From Verrucomicrobiia bacterium (GTDB taxonomy: Bacteria > Verrucomicrobiota > Verrucomicrobiia > Limisphaerales > CAIMTB01): a stretch of 64,000 bases of DNA. Under the pieces are notes generated by a model. That model was not told the origin of the DNA. It made no database searches and saw only the letters and a program-made list of their open reading frames with translations. This document shows positions 55,177 through 64,000 of the stretch, one piece after another (the first letter of the stretch is position 1; every line of letters starts with the position of its first letter). The stretch spans positions 1 through 64,000 of the forward strand of contig JAHCBA010000004.1 of NCBI GenBank assembly GCA_019634625.1. Direction: 5' to 3'. A program made the translations under genes and the position numbers.

Positions 55177-55240
55177 CGCCGTCTTCCGTCTTCCGGTCTC
55201 AGGCTTCAGGTTTCAGACTTCAGGTCTCAGGTTTCGCTAA
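55177..55240. repeat. 7-bp tandem tract (2 x GTCTTCC then GGTCTCA/GGTTTCA types)
   Basis: GTCTTCC twice, then GGTCTCA, GGCTTCA, GGTTTCA, GACTTCA, GGTCTCA and GGTTTCG. This repeats the GTCTTCC-to-GGTTTCA switch of the tract at 10644. It overlaps the end of the following AsnB-like gene. Confidence 0.85.
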
Positions 55241-57037
55241 GAATGTTTCAAGCGCCACCGACGTCGTAAGCAGCATCGACACCGTGTACCCCTCGGCGCC
55301 ACCGGATCGGCCCGGGGCGAAGGTCTTGAGAAGGTCTTGGATGGCGGCGCGCGGGAAGAGATCGTGAAGGCGCAGTCCGGGTCGGGTCAGCCAGAGTTCC
55401 AGACCGGCGCGGCCCTGGGGTCCGCCGAACTGCACCTCCCAGTTGCGGGACCATCCCGGATCCCCGCGGCGAACCCGGTCGAGCTTGTTGAGAAGTCGGT
55501 GCAGCAAGGCTGTGACTCCGGCGGGTGCAGGGGAGAACAGGTCCACCCCGGTTTCCTGCCACGGCACCCGGGCCAGGGCGGGCGCCTGGCGCTTTAAGTA
55601 CTCGATTTGCAGACGACGGCCGGCGAGTTGCCGGGTGGGCACGGTAAGAAAGAAATCGGCGATTCGAGAATCATAGAACGGCAATCTGGGAATGGTGGCC
55701 GCCCGAAACATGCGGATGCTCGCCAGGGTCCATCGAGACGACCAGTGATCCGTCTTCCACGCCTTGATGCGAAAATCGGGATCGGACAGGTGATGGTAGT
55801 TCTCCAGGGTGGATGTCATCCACTCCCGCACTGTCCGCTCGACGACTGCGGAGCCTGCGCTCAGATCCGCCGTGAGATGTGTCAGGAGCCATTGCCGGCC
55901 CTTCTTGGCGACCTTGCCCCAAAGGTGCCGCACCACCGCTTCCTCCTCGCTTCCCGATCGGTCGGCGCTCTCCCAGCCCATGTCATCGAACCAGACGTCG
56001 CCCCAATGGGCAGCGATCACGGCATCCGAGCGCTGGGCCAGCGGCCGTCGGACGAAGGCCTGCCGGCATTGGGTGACATCCTGAAAGCCCTCGACGGCGC
56101 CCATGACGACAGGGAGATCGTCGAACAGGTAGGGTTGAAGGGTGAAGGCCGTGAAGGGCAACCCAGCCTCCCGGGCGATGGCCGAGGAAAGCCGCGTTTC
56201 CACCGAGCCATCGCTGTATCCGTAGGAGTAGGCCCAGACACGGTCACGGTCGGCGTGCCCCATCAGAGCCGCCACGGTGGAACGGGCGTCCAGTCCACCA
56301 GAGATGGGTACGGCTACCCGCCCTTCCCGGGTCTGCTCCTCCATCACTGCATGAAACCGGTCCGCAAAGGCGTCCACCGCTGCCGCATCGGAGCGATCCG
56401 CGAGAGGTTGGTGGCTCCAGTGCCAGTAGCGCCTTGAGGAGATCCGCCTCAGATCCTGGTCGAACACGTGATGCCTGGCCGGTTCCAGGACCCGAATGTT
56501 CGAGAACCACGTACGGTCTCCCGGGAAGAATCCCAGCGTGAGGAATCCGCTCAGGCCCAAGGCATCCAAGGCATTCCCACCCGACAGGCGGACGAGAGAC
56601 GCATAGCAGGTCCCGATGGCACGCGGTCCCGGGCCTTCCCGGTGATAGGCGTGAACGGTGCCGAAGCGGTCGGTGAAGACATGCCATTGACCCCTCTCGC
56701 GCTCCCAGGCGATCAGAAGGCAAGATCGTCGAAAGGCCTCCTGTTGGAGCGGTGCGGCATCGAAGCTAGGGGTATCGAACGCGCGCTGCAGGGCATCGAG
56801 GTCCTGCGTCGGCACCTCGCCGAGGCACCAACCCCTCCCCCAGGGCGCATCCCATTGGTGGCAGGGATATCCGGCCCAGTCCCCGGTGGGCGGCGCGATG
56901 CCTTGCCTCGCCTCATCCTTCCGCGAAGGCACCTCACTCCAATGAAACCCGGTTGGAAGCGTGCCCTCCCCAATCCGACATGCCAGCCATGCCCCGATCG
57001 ACTCGTCCGCAGCGATCTTGGTGTCCGGTGGCTTCAT
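55220..57037 (-). CDS. AsnB-like protein lacking the catalytic cysteine (2)
   Basis: The product is 605 residues. The PP-loop is VPISGGLDARSTVAALMG (SGGLDA, with Ala in place of the usual Ser), with an AHWGDVWFDDMGWE segment downstream. The N-terminal half has only a rough glutaminase fold and no Cys2. An internal ATG at 57037 with AGGG eight bases upstream is preferred to a GTG at 57085. The tail (FLAKPET) is encoded by the heptad tract. It may be an ammonia-dependent or otherwise altered ligase acting on the glycan. Confidence 0.82.
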   Translation of the reverse strand: MKPPDTKIAADESIGAWLACRIGEGTLPTGFHWSEVPSRKDEARQGIAPPTGDWAGYPCHQWDAPWGRGWCLGEVPTQDLDALQRAFDTPSFDAAPLQQEAFRRSCLLIAWERERGQWHVFTDRFGTVHAYHREGPGPRAIGTCYASLVRLSGGNALDALGLSGFLTLGFFPGDRTWFSNIRVLEPARHHVFDQDLRRISSRRYWHWSHQPLADRSDAAAVDAFADRFHAVMEEQTREGRVAVPISGGLDARSTVAALMGHADRDRVWAYSYGYSDGSVETRLSSAIAREAGLPFTAFTLQPYLFDDLPVVMGAVEGFQDVTQCRQAFVRRPLAQRSDAVIAAHWGDVWFDDMGWESADRSGSEEEAVVRHLWGKVAKKGRQWLLTHLTADLSAGSAVVERTVREWMTSTLENYHHLSDPDFRIKAWKTDHWSSRWTLASIRMFRAATIPRLPFYDSRIADFFLTVPTRQLAGRRLQIEYLKRQAPALARVPWQETGVDLFSPAPAGVTALLHRLLNKLDRVRRGDPGWSRNWEVQFGGPQGRAGLELWLTRPGLRLHDLFPRAAIQDLLKTFAPGRSGGAEGYTVSMLLTTSVALETFLAKPET

Positions 57038-57074
57038 GCTGTCCCTGGAACCCAGGTTCCTTGTACCGGGGAGT

Positions 57075-58238
57075 TCATGATGCACCCCTCAGAGTCTGGC
57101 ACTTCCGATCGGAAGCACATCCCCGCGCCAACAACTCGCGGTAAATGGCCGCGTAGGCTTCCACCATCGGCTCCGGTGAAAACAGACGTTCGGCGGTAGC
57201 CCTCGCCCGATCCACCAATCGTTGACGCAGGGTCTCATTCTCCAGGAGATTCAAGATTCCCTCGGCGAATCCGGCTACGTCGCCGGTGTCCACCAGCCAG
57301 GCGTTCTCCTGATGCACCAGGAACTCGGACGGACCCTCGGCACGGGACGAGACCACTGGCACGCCAACCTTCATCGCCTCGATGATCGAAGTGCCCAGGG
57401 CTTCGGTTTCGGAGCAGGAGACCAGAATCGAAGATTGAGCCAGCAGGGCGGGGACATCCGTTCGGCGTCCGAGAAACTGGACATGTTTCTCCAGGGAGAG
57501 TCGTCGGCATTCCAGGCGAAGCTGGTGCTCGTATTCCGTGTCGTAGGCCTCACCCACGAGGCGAAGCATGATGTCGGATTGACGCTCCCGAACGCGGGCG
57601 ACCGCACGAATCAAATCTATCTGCCGCTTCCCGCGCTGCAGATGGGCAACACAAAGAATGCCGGGGACCGCAGCCTTGACGCCCTGCGGCACCGATAGAT
57701 GGAAGCCATTGTACACGCGCCGGATCTTCGACGGCGCCACTTGGAGCGATCTCAAATACCCGCACACCCCCTCGGAGATGCCTACGACCACGCCCGCTCG
57801 TCGGGCTCGTGCCTTCAGGGCCCACCGATACCCATTCCGATTCATGCTCCGTTGCGTGAAAAGGAAGTGATCCGCGAACGACGGACTCGACCACGCCTCC
57901 AGTGGCATGCTGGTGAAGTCCAGGGAGTGGTGGATGGCGTATCGTCCCCGGCCTCGAATCACCCTTCGGTACTTGAGAAATTCAAGCCAACCCGACAATC
58001 CATACTCGGCCGGCCGAAACCGCGCGACAAACCAACCGACTCCCATCGCCGCCAACTGACTCCCCGTGATGTCACTGCCGTTGGGACGCAACGAACATAC
58101 GTCCAGCCGGAACCCCCGACGGGTCAGGCCTTTGCACAGCGCCATCAACTCCCGGTACGGACTTGAGGTAGCTTCCAGTTGAGGGACGGTGAGGAGCACC
58201 CGCTCGCCGCAATCGGCCACATGCCTGTGTTCAGCCAT
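57075..58238 (-). CDS. GT4 glycosyltransferase
   Basis: The product is 387 residues. LTVPQLEATSSPYRELMALCKGL leads the N-terminal domain; CVAHLQRGKRQIDLIRAVARV, VQFLGRRTDVPALLAQSSILVSCSETEALGTSIIEAM and VGVPVVSSRAEGP are the C-terminal sugar-nucleotide site. ATG 58238 overlaps the CapK-like gene by eight bases. It acts in glycan assembly. Confidence 0.9.
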   Translation of the reverse strand: MAEHRHVADCGERVLLTVPQLEATSSPYRELMALCKGLTRRGFRLDVCSLRPNGSDITGSQLAAMGVGWFVARFRPAEYGLSGWLEFLKYRRVIRGRGRYAIHHSLDFTSMPLEAWSSPSFADHFLFTQRSMNRNGYRWALKARARRAGVVVGISEGVCGYLRSLQVAPSKIRRVYNGFHLSVPQGVKAAVPGILCVAHLQRGKRQIDLIRAVARVRERQSDIMLRLVGEAYDTEYEHQLRLECRRLSLEKHVQFLGRRTDVPALLAQSSILVSCSETEALGTSIIEAMKVGVPVVSSRAEGPSEFLVHQENAWLVDTGDVAGFAEGILNLLENETLRQRLVDRARATAERLFSPEPMVEAYAAIYRELLARGCASDRKCQTLRGAS

Positions 58239-59667
58239 GATGGACTCCCGGTCCCACCGCCGCTCCTGCCCCGGCCCTCCACTCCTTCCAGCCCACCACC
58301 GCCTTGAACTTCCCGTTGGAACCCCGAGGAATCCTCTCCACCAGGACGATCTCGATGCGCATCGCACCCACACGCTCCATGAGCGCCCGCCGCAGGCTCT
58401 CCTCGGCCGTCGGGCCGTAGCCATGTCCCGGCACCACCCTCACCTCGATCCGGTCTGGTCCCAGCTGCTGAATCTGCGCTTCGACCACCGGTAGTCCCCC
58501 CTTGAACACGGGATCGAGGCGCCCGATCCAGCGACCGTCTGGTGTGCGAATGAGATCATCCGAGCGCCCCTCGATCCGGGTCAGGACAGGAAGCGTCCGC
58601 CCGCACGGACAACGCCAACCCGGTTCCACCACGGCGCCACGGTCCCCGGTGTCGTAACGAATCAGCGGCTGTTCCCGATGCAGCAGACCGGTGCACACGA
58701 TCCGGCCCGTCTCCCCAGGCAGCACCGGGGTATCCGAGTCATCCCTCAGAATCTCCAGCACCCCCGCCTCCGGCCACCAGTGCAGGGTGCCCGACTCGCA
58801 CTCGCTGGCGGCCCCGACGTGTTCGCTCATGCCGTAGGTATCATACACGGGACAGCCGAAGACGCGCCGAAGAACCTCCCTTTGGTGGGTGTAAAGCGGT
58901 TCCGCATTGCTGAGCACCGCCTTCAGCGGCGGTGCGCTCAGACTCTGTTCCTCCATCCAACCGGCAAGGAGGGCAAGGGCGGAAGGGTACCCGAGAAGGT
59001 AGGTGACCCGATGCACCATCAGCGCCTCGGCATAAGCGGCAGCCGTCGTCCTGGAGAGATGGTAGGTGCTGCAATAGAGCTGTCGCATCGGGCTGTTCCA
59101 AACCCAGAATGGCGGACGCTGCCGACCGGGCGGGGCTACCAACTGGCCGCCTAGAATCGCCCACCGGTCATGCCGGCTCAATCCGGCCCAACCCCGCCAT
59201 CGCGCTTCGAAGAGGGCATACCAGGCCCGAATTCCCTCCACCCCGTGGTAGAGGGTCACCGGAGTCCCCGTACTCCCGCTGGTCCGCTCGATCATCAACG
59301 AACGGGGATCGATCCGTTCGTCCACAAACGACAACGGGGCGGACCTGAGGGATTCCTTGGCTAATACAGGCCAGTATTCCAGGCCTCCCGCCTCTCCGGA
59401 ATCTGTCCGACCCAACCTTTGCCTTGCCCAGGAACGGTAATGCGGAACGTGTTGGGCCGCGTCGGTCAGCAAGCGCTGGAGAATAGGCTGACGCCAGGCA
59501 GCCCAAGCCTCGTTCGACCAGCGTTCACGGGCCCACGCCGCTCGGACCCGCTCGTCTGTCTCCCGGCCATATCGCAGTCGCTGCAACCGCCATCCGCGGG
59601 CGCTGGCCGCCGCCACTTTCATGGGATAGGGCAGCCGCCGGTAGATTGTATCGATACCGAACGACAT
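58231..59667 (-). CDS. CapK/PaaK-like adenylate-forming enzyme
   Basis: The product is 478 residues. The core is IERTSGSTGTPVTLYHG (AMP-binding loop), LLGYPSALALLAGWM, YDTYGMSEH, PVLPGETGRIVCTGLLHREQPLIRYDTGDRG and FKAVVGWK with the C-terminal lysine. CapK-like proteins are common in capsule and EPS loci and presumably activate an acid for transfer to the glycan; the substrate is unknown. ATG 59667 is used because the longer frame upstream is a dispersed repeat. Confidence 0.88.
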   Translation of the reverse strand: MSFGIDTIYRRLPYPMKVAAASARGWRLQRLRYGRETDERVRAAWARERWSNEAWAAWRQPILQRLLTDAAQHVPHYRSWARQRLGRTDSGEAGGLEYWPVLAKESLRSAPLSFVDERIDPRSLMIERTSGSTGTPVTLYHGVEGIRAWYALFEARWRGWAGLSRHDRWAILGGQLVAPPGRQRPPFWVWNSPMRQLYCSTYHLSRTTAAAYAEALMVHRVTYLLGYPSALALLAGWMEEQSLSAPPLKAVLSNAEPLYTHQREVLRRVFGCPVYDTYGMSEHVGAASECESGTLHWWPEAGVLEILRDDSDTPVLPGETGRIVCTGLLHREQPLIRYDTGDRGAVVEPGWRCPCGRTLPVLTRIEGRSDDLIRTPDGRWIGRLDPVFKGGLPVVEAQIQQLGPDRIEVRVVPGHGYGPTAEESLRRALMERVGAMRIEIVLVERIPRGSNGKFKAVVGWKEWRAGAGAAVGPGVHHG

Positions 59668-59680
59668 GGATGTCGTCTTC

Positions 59681-59753
59681 CGGAGGGACGAGCTCCGCGA
59701 GTTCTTATCCCATCGTTCCACTCCCCTGCGGCCTCGTGGAACTCGGCCCTCCG
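59681..59753 (+). repeat. Core of the MITE-like element without terminal repeats
   Basis: GGAGGGACGAGCTCCGCGAG and GGCCTCGTGGAACTCGGCCCTCC bound the segment, matching the inner arms of the 159-bp elements. It lies just upstream of the CapK-like gene. Confidence 0.7.
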
Positions 59754-59770
59754 ATTTCAACCGTTAGCCT

Positions 59771-59901
59771 CTCTCACGGAGACACCAAGACACGGAGGAT
59801 TCCGATCCAGATACCCATGGTAGCAACGCAACAGCGCCTTCGACGAGAAGGATCCCACTGGCGTTCTCGTTCATCTCCGTGTCTTTGTGCCTCCGTGAGA
59901 G
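59771..59901. repeat. 27-bp inverted-repeat element, second copy
   Basis: Arms at 59771-59797 and 59875-59901 (two mismatches in 27) flank 77 bases. The right arm provides the last codons and stop (59871) of the GT4 gene that follows on the minus strand. Confidence 0.8.
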
Positions 59902-61046
59902 TCATTCTCCTTCATCGAACCGTGACTCATCGACGCACTCCCGCCATCGGCCACCTCACGAAGCAGCCTCATCCATTGCGGAAGCACAGCACCCCAATCA
60001 TACGCCTCCACTTTTCTCCTGGCATGGACGGACAACCTCCCCGCCAGCCCGGGCTCCCGGAACAGCCGCAAAACGGCCGCCGCGATCGCTCCCGCATCGC
60101 CGGGCGGCACCAGCAGTCCGTCGTGACCCTCCTCGATCAGGTATGGGGTGCCTCCCACGTTCGTGCTCACCACGCACAGTCCGCACGCCATCGCCTCGAT
60201 CACACTGACCGGGGTATTGTCCACATCGGTGGTGTTGAGAAAAATGTCCCCTCCCGACAACGCCCTGGGAACATCGGCTTTGGGTACACCGCCCGCCCAG
60301 GACACCTCGCGCCCCACGTCGAAGGCGGCCACCGCCGCCTCCCAATCCTGCCGTGCCCCGTCCCCCTTGTCGGGACCGTAGAGCGTCAAACCAATGCCCG
60401 GCAGTTCCCGCTTGAGACGGGCCACGACCTCGGCGGCCAGTTGCGGGCGATAGATGCGATGCAACGCGCGCAGCCACACCAGGATCGGCTGCGGCCTCTC
60501 CCGGGACCGCCAGGGATACCGCGAGATCTCGAGGGGATTGGGCAGAATCCGGATGTCCCGCCGAGAACCGGCCATGTGGTCTGCAAGGTACCGGGAGGGA
60601 GCCGTCACCACCCGGGCTGCACTCAGCACTCGTTTCACCCGGCGCGGCCAGCGCGCGGCGAATCGGGGCAGATTGCCACCGTGCAACGTTGCGACGAACG
60701 GTACGCCCCTTCGTTTCAGCCATGCCGCAGCCGTTTCCGCCCACAGAAACGCCGCCCCACTGAAGACATCCAGATGCGCCACCTCCGCCCAGCCCGCATG
60801 CTGGCGGACCACCCGCATCATCTGGAACCAACGGGCCCATCGGTTCAAACGGTCCGACGTGGTGACCACCGGCCAGCCGACCACCCGGAGCCGGTCGGCC
60901 AGCTCTTCGCCCACCCCCCGCGCCAGGCCGTGGCCGGAGAGAAAGTTCCCCACCATCAGAAGCCGCCGGCTTTCACCGCCTTCCCCGGGCCCTCGGGTCG
61001 TATCGAGCCCATGCCCCAGGGGTTCTGATCTCGTCACCTCGAACAT
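59871..61046 (-). CDS. GT4 glycosyltransferase with repeat-derived C-terminus
   Basis: The product is 391 residues. RLLMVGNFLSGHGLARGVGEEL is the N-terminal domain; ILVWLRALHRIYRPQLAAEVVARL, GGDIFLNTTDVDNTPVSVIEAMACGLCVVSTNVGG and PYLIEEGHDGLLVPPGD form the C-terminal domain with the E-x7-E region. The tail after MKEND (SHGGTKTRR) is written by the inverted-repeat element. ATG 61046 begins MFEVTRSEP; the open frame upstream has no family sequence. Confidence 0.88.
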   Translation of the reverse strand: MFEVTRSEPLGHGLDTTRGPGEGGESRRLLMVGNFLSGHGLARGVGEELADRLRVVGWPVVTTSDRLNRWARWFQMMRVVRQHAGWAEVAHLDVFSGAAFLWAETAAAWLKRRGVPFVATLHGGNLPRFAARWPRRVKRVLSAARVVTAPSRYLADHMAGSRRDIRILPNPLEISRYPWRSRERPQPILVWLRALHRIYRPQLAAEVVARLKRELPGIGLTLYGPDKGDGARQDWEAAVAAFDVGREVSWAGGVPKADVPRALSGGDIFLNTTDVDNTPVSVIEAMACGLCVVSTNVGGTPYLIEEGHDGLLVPPGDAGAIAAAVLRLFREPGLAGRLSVHARRKVEAYDWGAVLPQWMRLLREVADGGSASMSHGSMKENDSHGGTKTRR

Positions 61047-61262
61047 ACAGACCAGGAACCACTCGGCTGCTCCATCGATCGAATGGGCGGCGTGGCGGTC
61101 GGAACACAGCCCATTCCCAAGGACCCGTCGAAGCCGCATCCATGCGGTCGCGAGTGTACGCGATGACCCGGTCATCGCGGCGAGGGCATTCGATTTGATC
61201 GCTGGTGCGACGCTGGAGATGGCACACCCAAAGGTCATCCGGGCATCGTGCCGTCTTGGCAT

Positions 61263-61343
61263 CCGATCCCTGTTCCCAAGCGTTTCCCTCCGTGGCCTCC
61301 GCGCCTCCGCGTGCCCATCCCTGCTATATGGATACGGTCAAAC
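61263..61343. repeat. Diverged inverted-repeat material
   Basis: CTCCGTGGCCTCCGCGCCTC at about 61290 and GCGTCTTTGCGCGTGGG near 61391 echo the 27-bp arms. The 3' end of the ligase-like gene runs into it. Confidence 0.45.
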
Positions 61344-62813
61344 CTACCCGAGGGTAACGACACGATGGTCCTGGACCGGATCTCCCTCATCGCGTCTTTG
61401 CGCGTGGGCGTGAGCTTTCCTCGTGTGTCCAACAGAATGGATACGGCGAGGTCGAGGCTGCCCCTCGTGCCTTGCCAGTGCCATACCAATCAGGAATCCC
61501 GGCGTGGCCGTCCGCATGGCGGTGACCGCCATGAACAGCATTCCCCACAGGTAGCCCGCCACCAGGCTGGATCGGATGTAGGGTTGCCCACGGGCACGCC
61601 ATGCGACCCATCCGATTGCGGCCAGGAACCCCCCAGCAGCCAACCCAAGCAGGCCGTGCTCCGACAACAGCCGGGTGTACTCCGTGTGGGATGCCGTGCC
61701 CCGCTCCATTCGTGCGACGGCGATCCCGCCACCGAACACGGGGTTCTCCATCCACAACCTCAAATCCTGCATCACCAACCGATCGCGACCGGTCGAATCG
61801 GTATTCATAAACCGCTCCACGATCCTTCCACCCGTGAAGTTCACCAGGTATCCCCAGATTCCCAGCCCGATGACCACCAACGCCGCCCCCAGCATCCCAT
61901 TGCGCGCCGTCAGCCATCGACGCAGGGGCAACAACGGAGCCGCTCCCATCAGGGATCCGGCGAAGAGATACAGCCCGGTACGCGAAAAGGACAACACCGC
62001 GTGCGCCAGAAACCAGACTGCGACCGCGGCGAGCAGATAGGGGAGCAGACCGGCCCGCCGCAACTGTAACGAAAGCAATACCGCGCAGATCGCCCCCAGG
62101 GAGAGGATGCTGGAAACCTGGTTCGGCCCGTAACCCCCGGACGCATGCACCGCGGATCCTCCCGAGAAGTCTGAGGTATCCAACTCGCGGACGCCCATGA
62201 GCACGATGGTCGCGATGGTAACCACCCCTAATACCAGCCAGACCTGCAAGCGCTGCAGGGATGATTCATCCATCCTAAGCCGGCTGAAGTACCAACCGCA
62301 GACCGCCAGGCTTAGCGGTCCGGAGAGGTAGAATCGGATTGTTTCACTGGCAAACTGCGGAGAAAAATTGATGAAGGTGGGCACGACCCCGGGCAGCAGC
62401 AGCCCAAAGTATGCCCAAGGCAGCCAGGACGACCGCCCACCGGGCATTCTTGATCCAGCGATGACCAACACGAACGCCAGGGCGTACTTTCCGAATTCCC
62501 ACGGGACGGGGGCCTTGGTCATTCGCCAGAATATCTCCATCCCCACCACATAAGCTGCCCAAGCCGCCAATCGGAAGGGCCGACGATCCGTAAAAGCCCA
62601 GAAAAGGCCCACCCCAAGCGTCAGCAACGCGTGCCCCCCGGACACCAGCGCACTCGACTTGCCCGCCACGCCCAACCCCACATGCACCAGCAAGCCGACC
62701 ACGAACCACCGTGTGTGGATCGGAGCCGTCCCCGTCGCCGGCACTCGACGCACCGGCGCCCCCCTCCGTCGCCCCACCCCATTCCCAAATGCCATCTCTC
62801 CCATCGCAGTCAC
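61344..62813 (-). CDS. O-antigen ligase/polymerase-like membrane protein
   Basis: The product is 489 residues with about eleven hydrophobic segments and a large periplasmic loop containing FMNTDSTGRDRLVMQDLRLWMENPVFGGG and ASHTEYTRLLSEHGLLGLAAGGF, the R-x-R/H and SHxxY-x5-E-x-G signature of Wzy_C/WaaL proteins. It either joins or polymerises the glycan. The C-terminal residues from HSVGHTRKAH on look repeat-derived. Of several early Mets, MGEMAFGN or MTAMGEM are possible starts. Confidence 0.85.
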   Translation of the reverse strand: MTAMGEMAFGNGVGRRRGAPVRRVPATGTAPIHTRWFVVGLLVHVGLGVAGKSSALVSGGHALLTLGVGLFWAFTDRRPFRLAAWAAYVVGMEIFWRMTKAPVPWEFGKYALAFVLVIAGSRMPGGRSSWLPWAYFGLLLPGVVPTFINFSPQFASETIRFYLSGPLSLAVCGWYFSRLRMDESSLQRLQVWLVLGVVTIATIVLMGVRELDTSDFSGGSAVHASGGYGPNQVSSILSLGAICAVLLSLQLRRAGLLPYLLAAVAVWFLAHAVLSFSRTGLYLFAGSLMGAAPLLPLRRWLTARNGMLGAALVVIGLGIWGYLVNFTGGRIVERFMNTDSTGRDRLVMQDLRLWMENPVFGGGIAVARMERGTASHTEYTRLLSEHGLLGLAAGGFLAAIGWVAWRARGQPYIRSSLVAGYLWGMLFMAVTAMRTATPGFLIGMALARHEGQPRPRRIHSVGHTRKAHAHAQRRDEGDPVQDHRVVTLG

Positions 62814-63270
62814 GCATCATCGCCCCCCAGTCACCCCCTCGCCCGTCACCCCCCTCATGCCCCAGGTCTCAGGCCTCAGGCTTCAGGTCTCAGGTTTCAG
62901 GCTTCAGGCCTCAGGCCTCAGGCCTCAGGCCCTCCTTCCCCACAGCTCCGCCCCGTCACGTCGCAACGGGGCCGAACAACGGGCCCCGCGAAGTGCTTCA
63001 TCCCCCAACGCCCTACCATCGGCACCGCAGGCCCGCTCCTAAAGCCCGATCCCCGCCCTCTCGGGCTCCCCCTACGCAAATGTCCCAATCCCATATTTCT
63101 ACTTTCTGCTTTCCAGTTTCTGCTTTTCCCCCTCCCCCTAGCCCTTCCAACCCAGCGAATTTAAAGGGAGGAAAAAGAGCCCAATTCCCATTCATTTCCG
63201 CTGGACCCATCCGATAGAACCCTCCATAGGCTGCTTGGCCGACCGGCCCTGCCGCTGCCCGGAACCTCCG
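62814..63270. other. Intergenic region with heptad tracts
   Basis: A 7-bp tract (GGTCTCA, GGCCTCA, GGCTTCA, GGTTTCA units, about 9 units) occupies 62865-62930. Short TTTCTGCT-type heptads are near 63100-63127. No gene is recognised. It presumably includes the promoter of the following plus-strand gene. Confidence 0.6.
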
Positions 63271-64000
63271 ATGAACACCCCAAATCTCCACCTTCTGCGG
63301 CGATCCCTTCTCCCAGCCCTTGTGGGTCTCGCCCTTCTCTCCCCGCCGGCCGTACGGGCGGCCAACGTTCTGAGCCAAGCCAACTTCCACAACGGCCCGG
63401 GCCTCTACACCGGCTTCGACGGCAGCGCCCAAACCCGGGTCAACCACTTGCTGACCCGGTACGACGGATGCTTCCTCGAAGCCGGGAGCCTGGCGGGAAT
63501 CCCCGCAGCGTCTCGGATCGCCTCCGACACTGGCCGCATCCGCAACTGGATCCACGAGCACACCTGGACCACCGTCACGGCCCCCGCCGTCCGCCTGGCG
63601 GCCGACGGAGCCCGGATTCCCCTCCGCTTCGAGAATCTCCAGCCCGGTGTCTATTTCGTCCGCCTCGTGGGCCGGGTGGACAACGCGCCGACCCCCCGCA
63701 TCCGCCGTCCCCTGTACGTGCATCTTCGGATCAATGACGGCCCGGCCGGGGAGGTGAACGAGTACCGGATGCGTGTGCTGTACTCGGAAAACTACGAGGA
63801 AACCGGCCGTATCTTTTTCTACGCGCTCAACCCGAACAACACCCTCGACGCGGAACTGTTCGTCGGCCCGGGCAGCCAGGAGGCGCTGATCCTGCATCGA
63901 ATCGACTTTTTTGACGCCCTTGCCGGAACCGATCGCCGGGCCAACAAGACGGCCGCCTACACATTCACCCCGGAGGAACGCCAGTTGGTGCGGGCGCAAG
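63271..64000 (+). CDS. Secreted protein of unknown function, 3' end outside the window
   Basis: The reading frame is open from ATG 63271 to the window edge (243 codons). The N-terminus is a signal peptide (SLLPALVGLALLSPPAVRA). It continues NVLSQANFHNGPGLYTGFDG, an IRNWIHEHTWTTVTAPAVRLA segment and FYALNPNNTLDAELF. I do not recognise the family; the beta-rich pattern resembles a CBM-like or lamin-tail-like fold. It follows the polysaccharide locus on the other strand and may be the start of a new unit. Confidence 0.75.
   Translation, partial: MNTPNLHLLRRSLLPALVGLALLSPPAVRAANVLSQANFHNGPGLYTGFDGSAQTRVNHLLTRYDGCFLEAGSLAGIPAASRIASDTGRIRNWIHEHTWTTVTAPAVRLAADGARIPLRFENLQPGVYFVRLVGRVDNAPTPRIRRPLYVHLRINDGPAGEVNEYRMRVLYSENYEETGRIFFYALNPNNTLDAELFVGPGSQEALILHRIDFFDALAGTDRRANKTAAYTFTPEERQLVRAQ

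Overview
This is a GC-rich window from a Gram-negative PVC-superphylum bacterium, most likely Verrucomicrobiota. The evidence is lpxK (lipid A), a secreted PVC-type CxxCH haem protein convergent with a Tat-type DUF1501 protein, a PEP-CTERM protein, an ECF sigma factor fused to a membrane segment and carboxypeptidase-regulatory-like domains, and a very repeat-rich intergenic landscape. This placement is inferred from family content; there is no rRNA or tRNA in the window to confirm it.

Layout. 0-7 kb: a BlaI-type repressor with a palindromic operator, an M56 (BlaR1-like) membrane metalloprotease with a long non-beta-lactam ectodomain, then the ECF sigma fusion. 7-19 kb: mostly housekeeping and secreted proteins (ROK protein, RseP, CxxCH haem protein, DUF1501 protein, LpxK, a small basic AT-hook protein). 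19-24 kb: a four-gene minus-strand metal-ion ABC transporter operon in which one permease carries a C-terminal DtxR/MntR-type repressor domain, with a matching palindrome upstream. 24-29 kb: GlcNAc-kinase-like protein, dynamin/EHD-like GTPase, TPR protein and a PEP-CTERM protein. 29-31.7 kb: debris of MNT/HEPN modules and four-helix-bundle genes among repeats.

31.8-62.8 kb is a surface-polysaccharide cluster, read almost wholly on the minus strand. It holds a WbpM-type dehydratase, an initiating sugar transferase, glycosyltransferases of the GT2 and GT4 types, methyltransferases, a DegT aminotransferase, three asparagine-synthetase-like proteins, a pyruvyl-transferase-like protein, a CapK-like adenylate-forming enzyme, an ABC exporter (Wzt/Wzm) and an O-antigen-ligase/polymerase-like protein. 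The genes make nucleotide sugars, start the glycan on a lipid carrier, extend and decorate it, and export it. About 45-52.5 kb is visibly poorer in GC, as in horizontally exchanged O-antigen loci, and is broken by an ISAzo13-type insertion, a nonsense codon and truncated glycosyltransferases. No exosortase was found in the window.

The most unusual feature is the repeat ecology. Many tracts of 7-bp units share a pattern (roughly GNYYTCN) although the unit sequence changes within one register. A second family of 8-bp units (GGGACTTT-like) is confined to 33.7-39.1 kb. A 159-bp MITE-like palindrome and a 27-bp inverted-repeat element also recur. These repeats enter coding sequence, provide stop codons, sit at gene truncations and flank a gene duplication.
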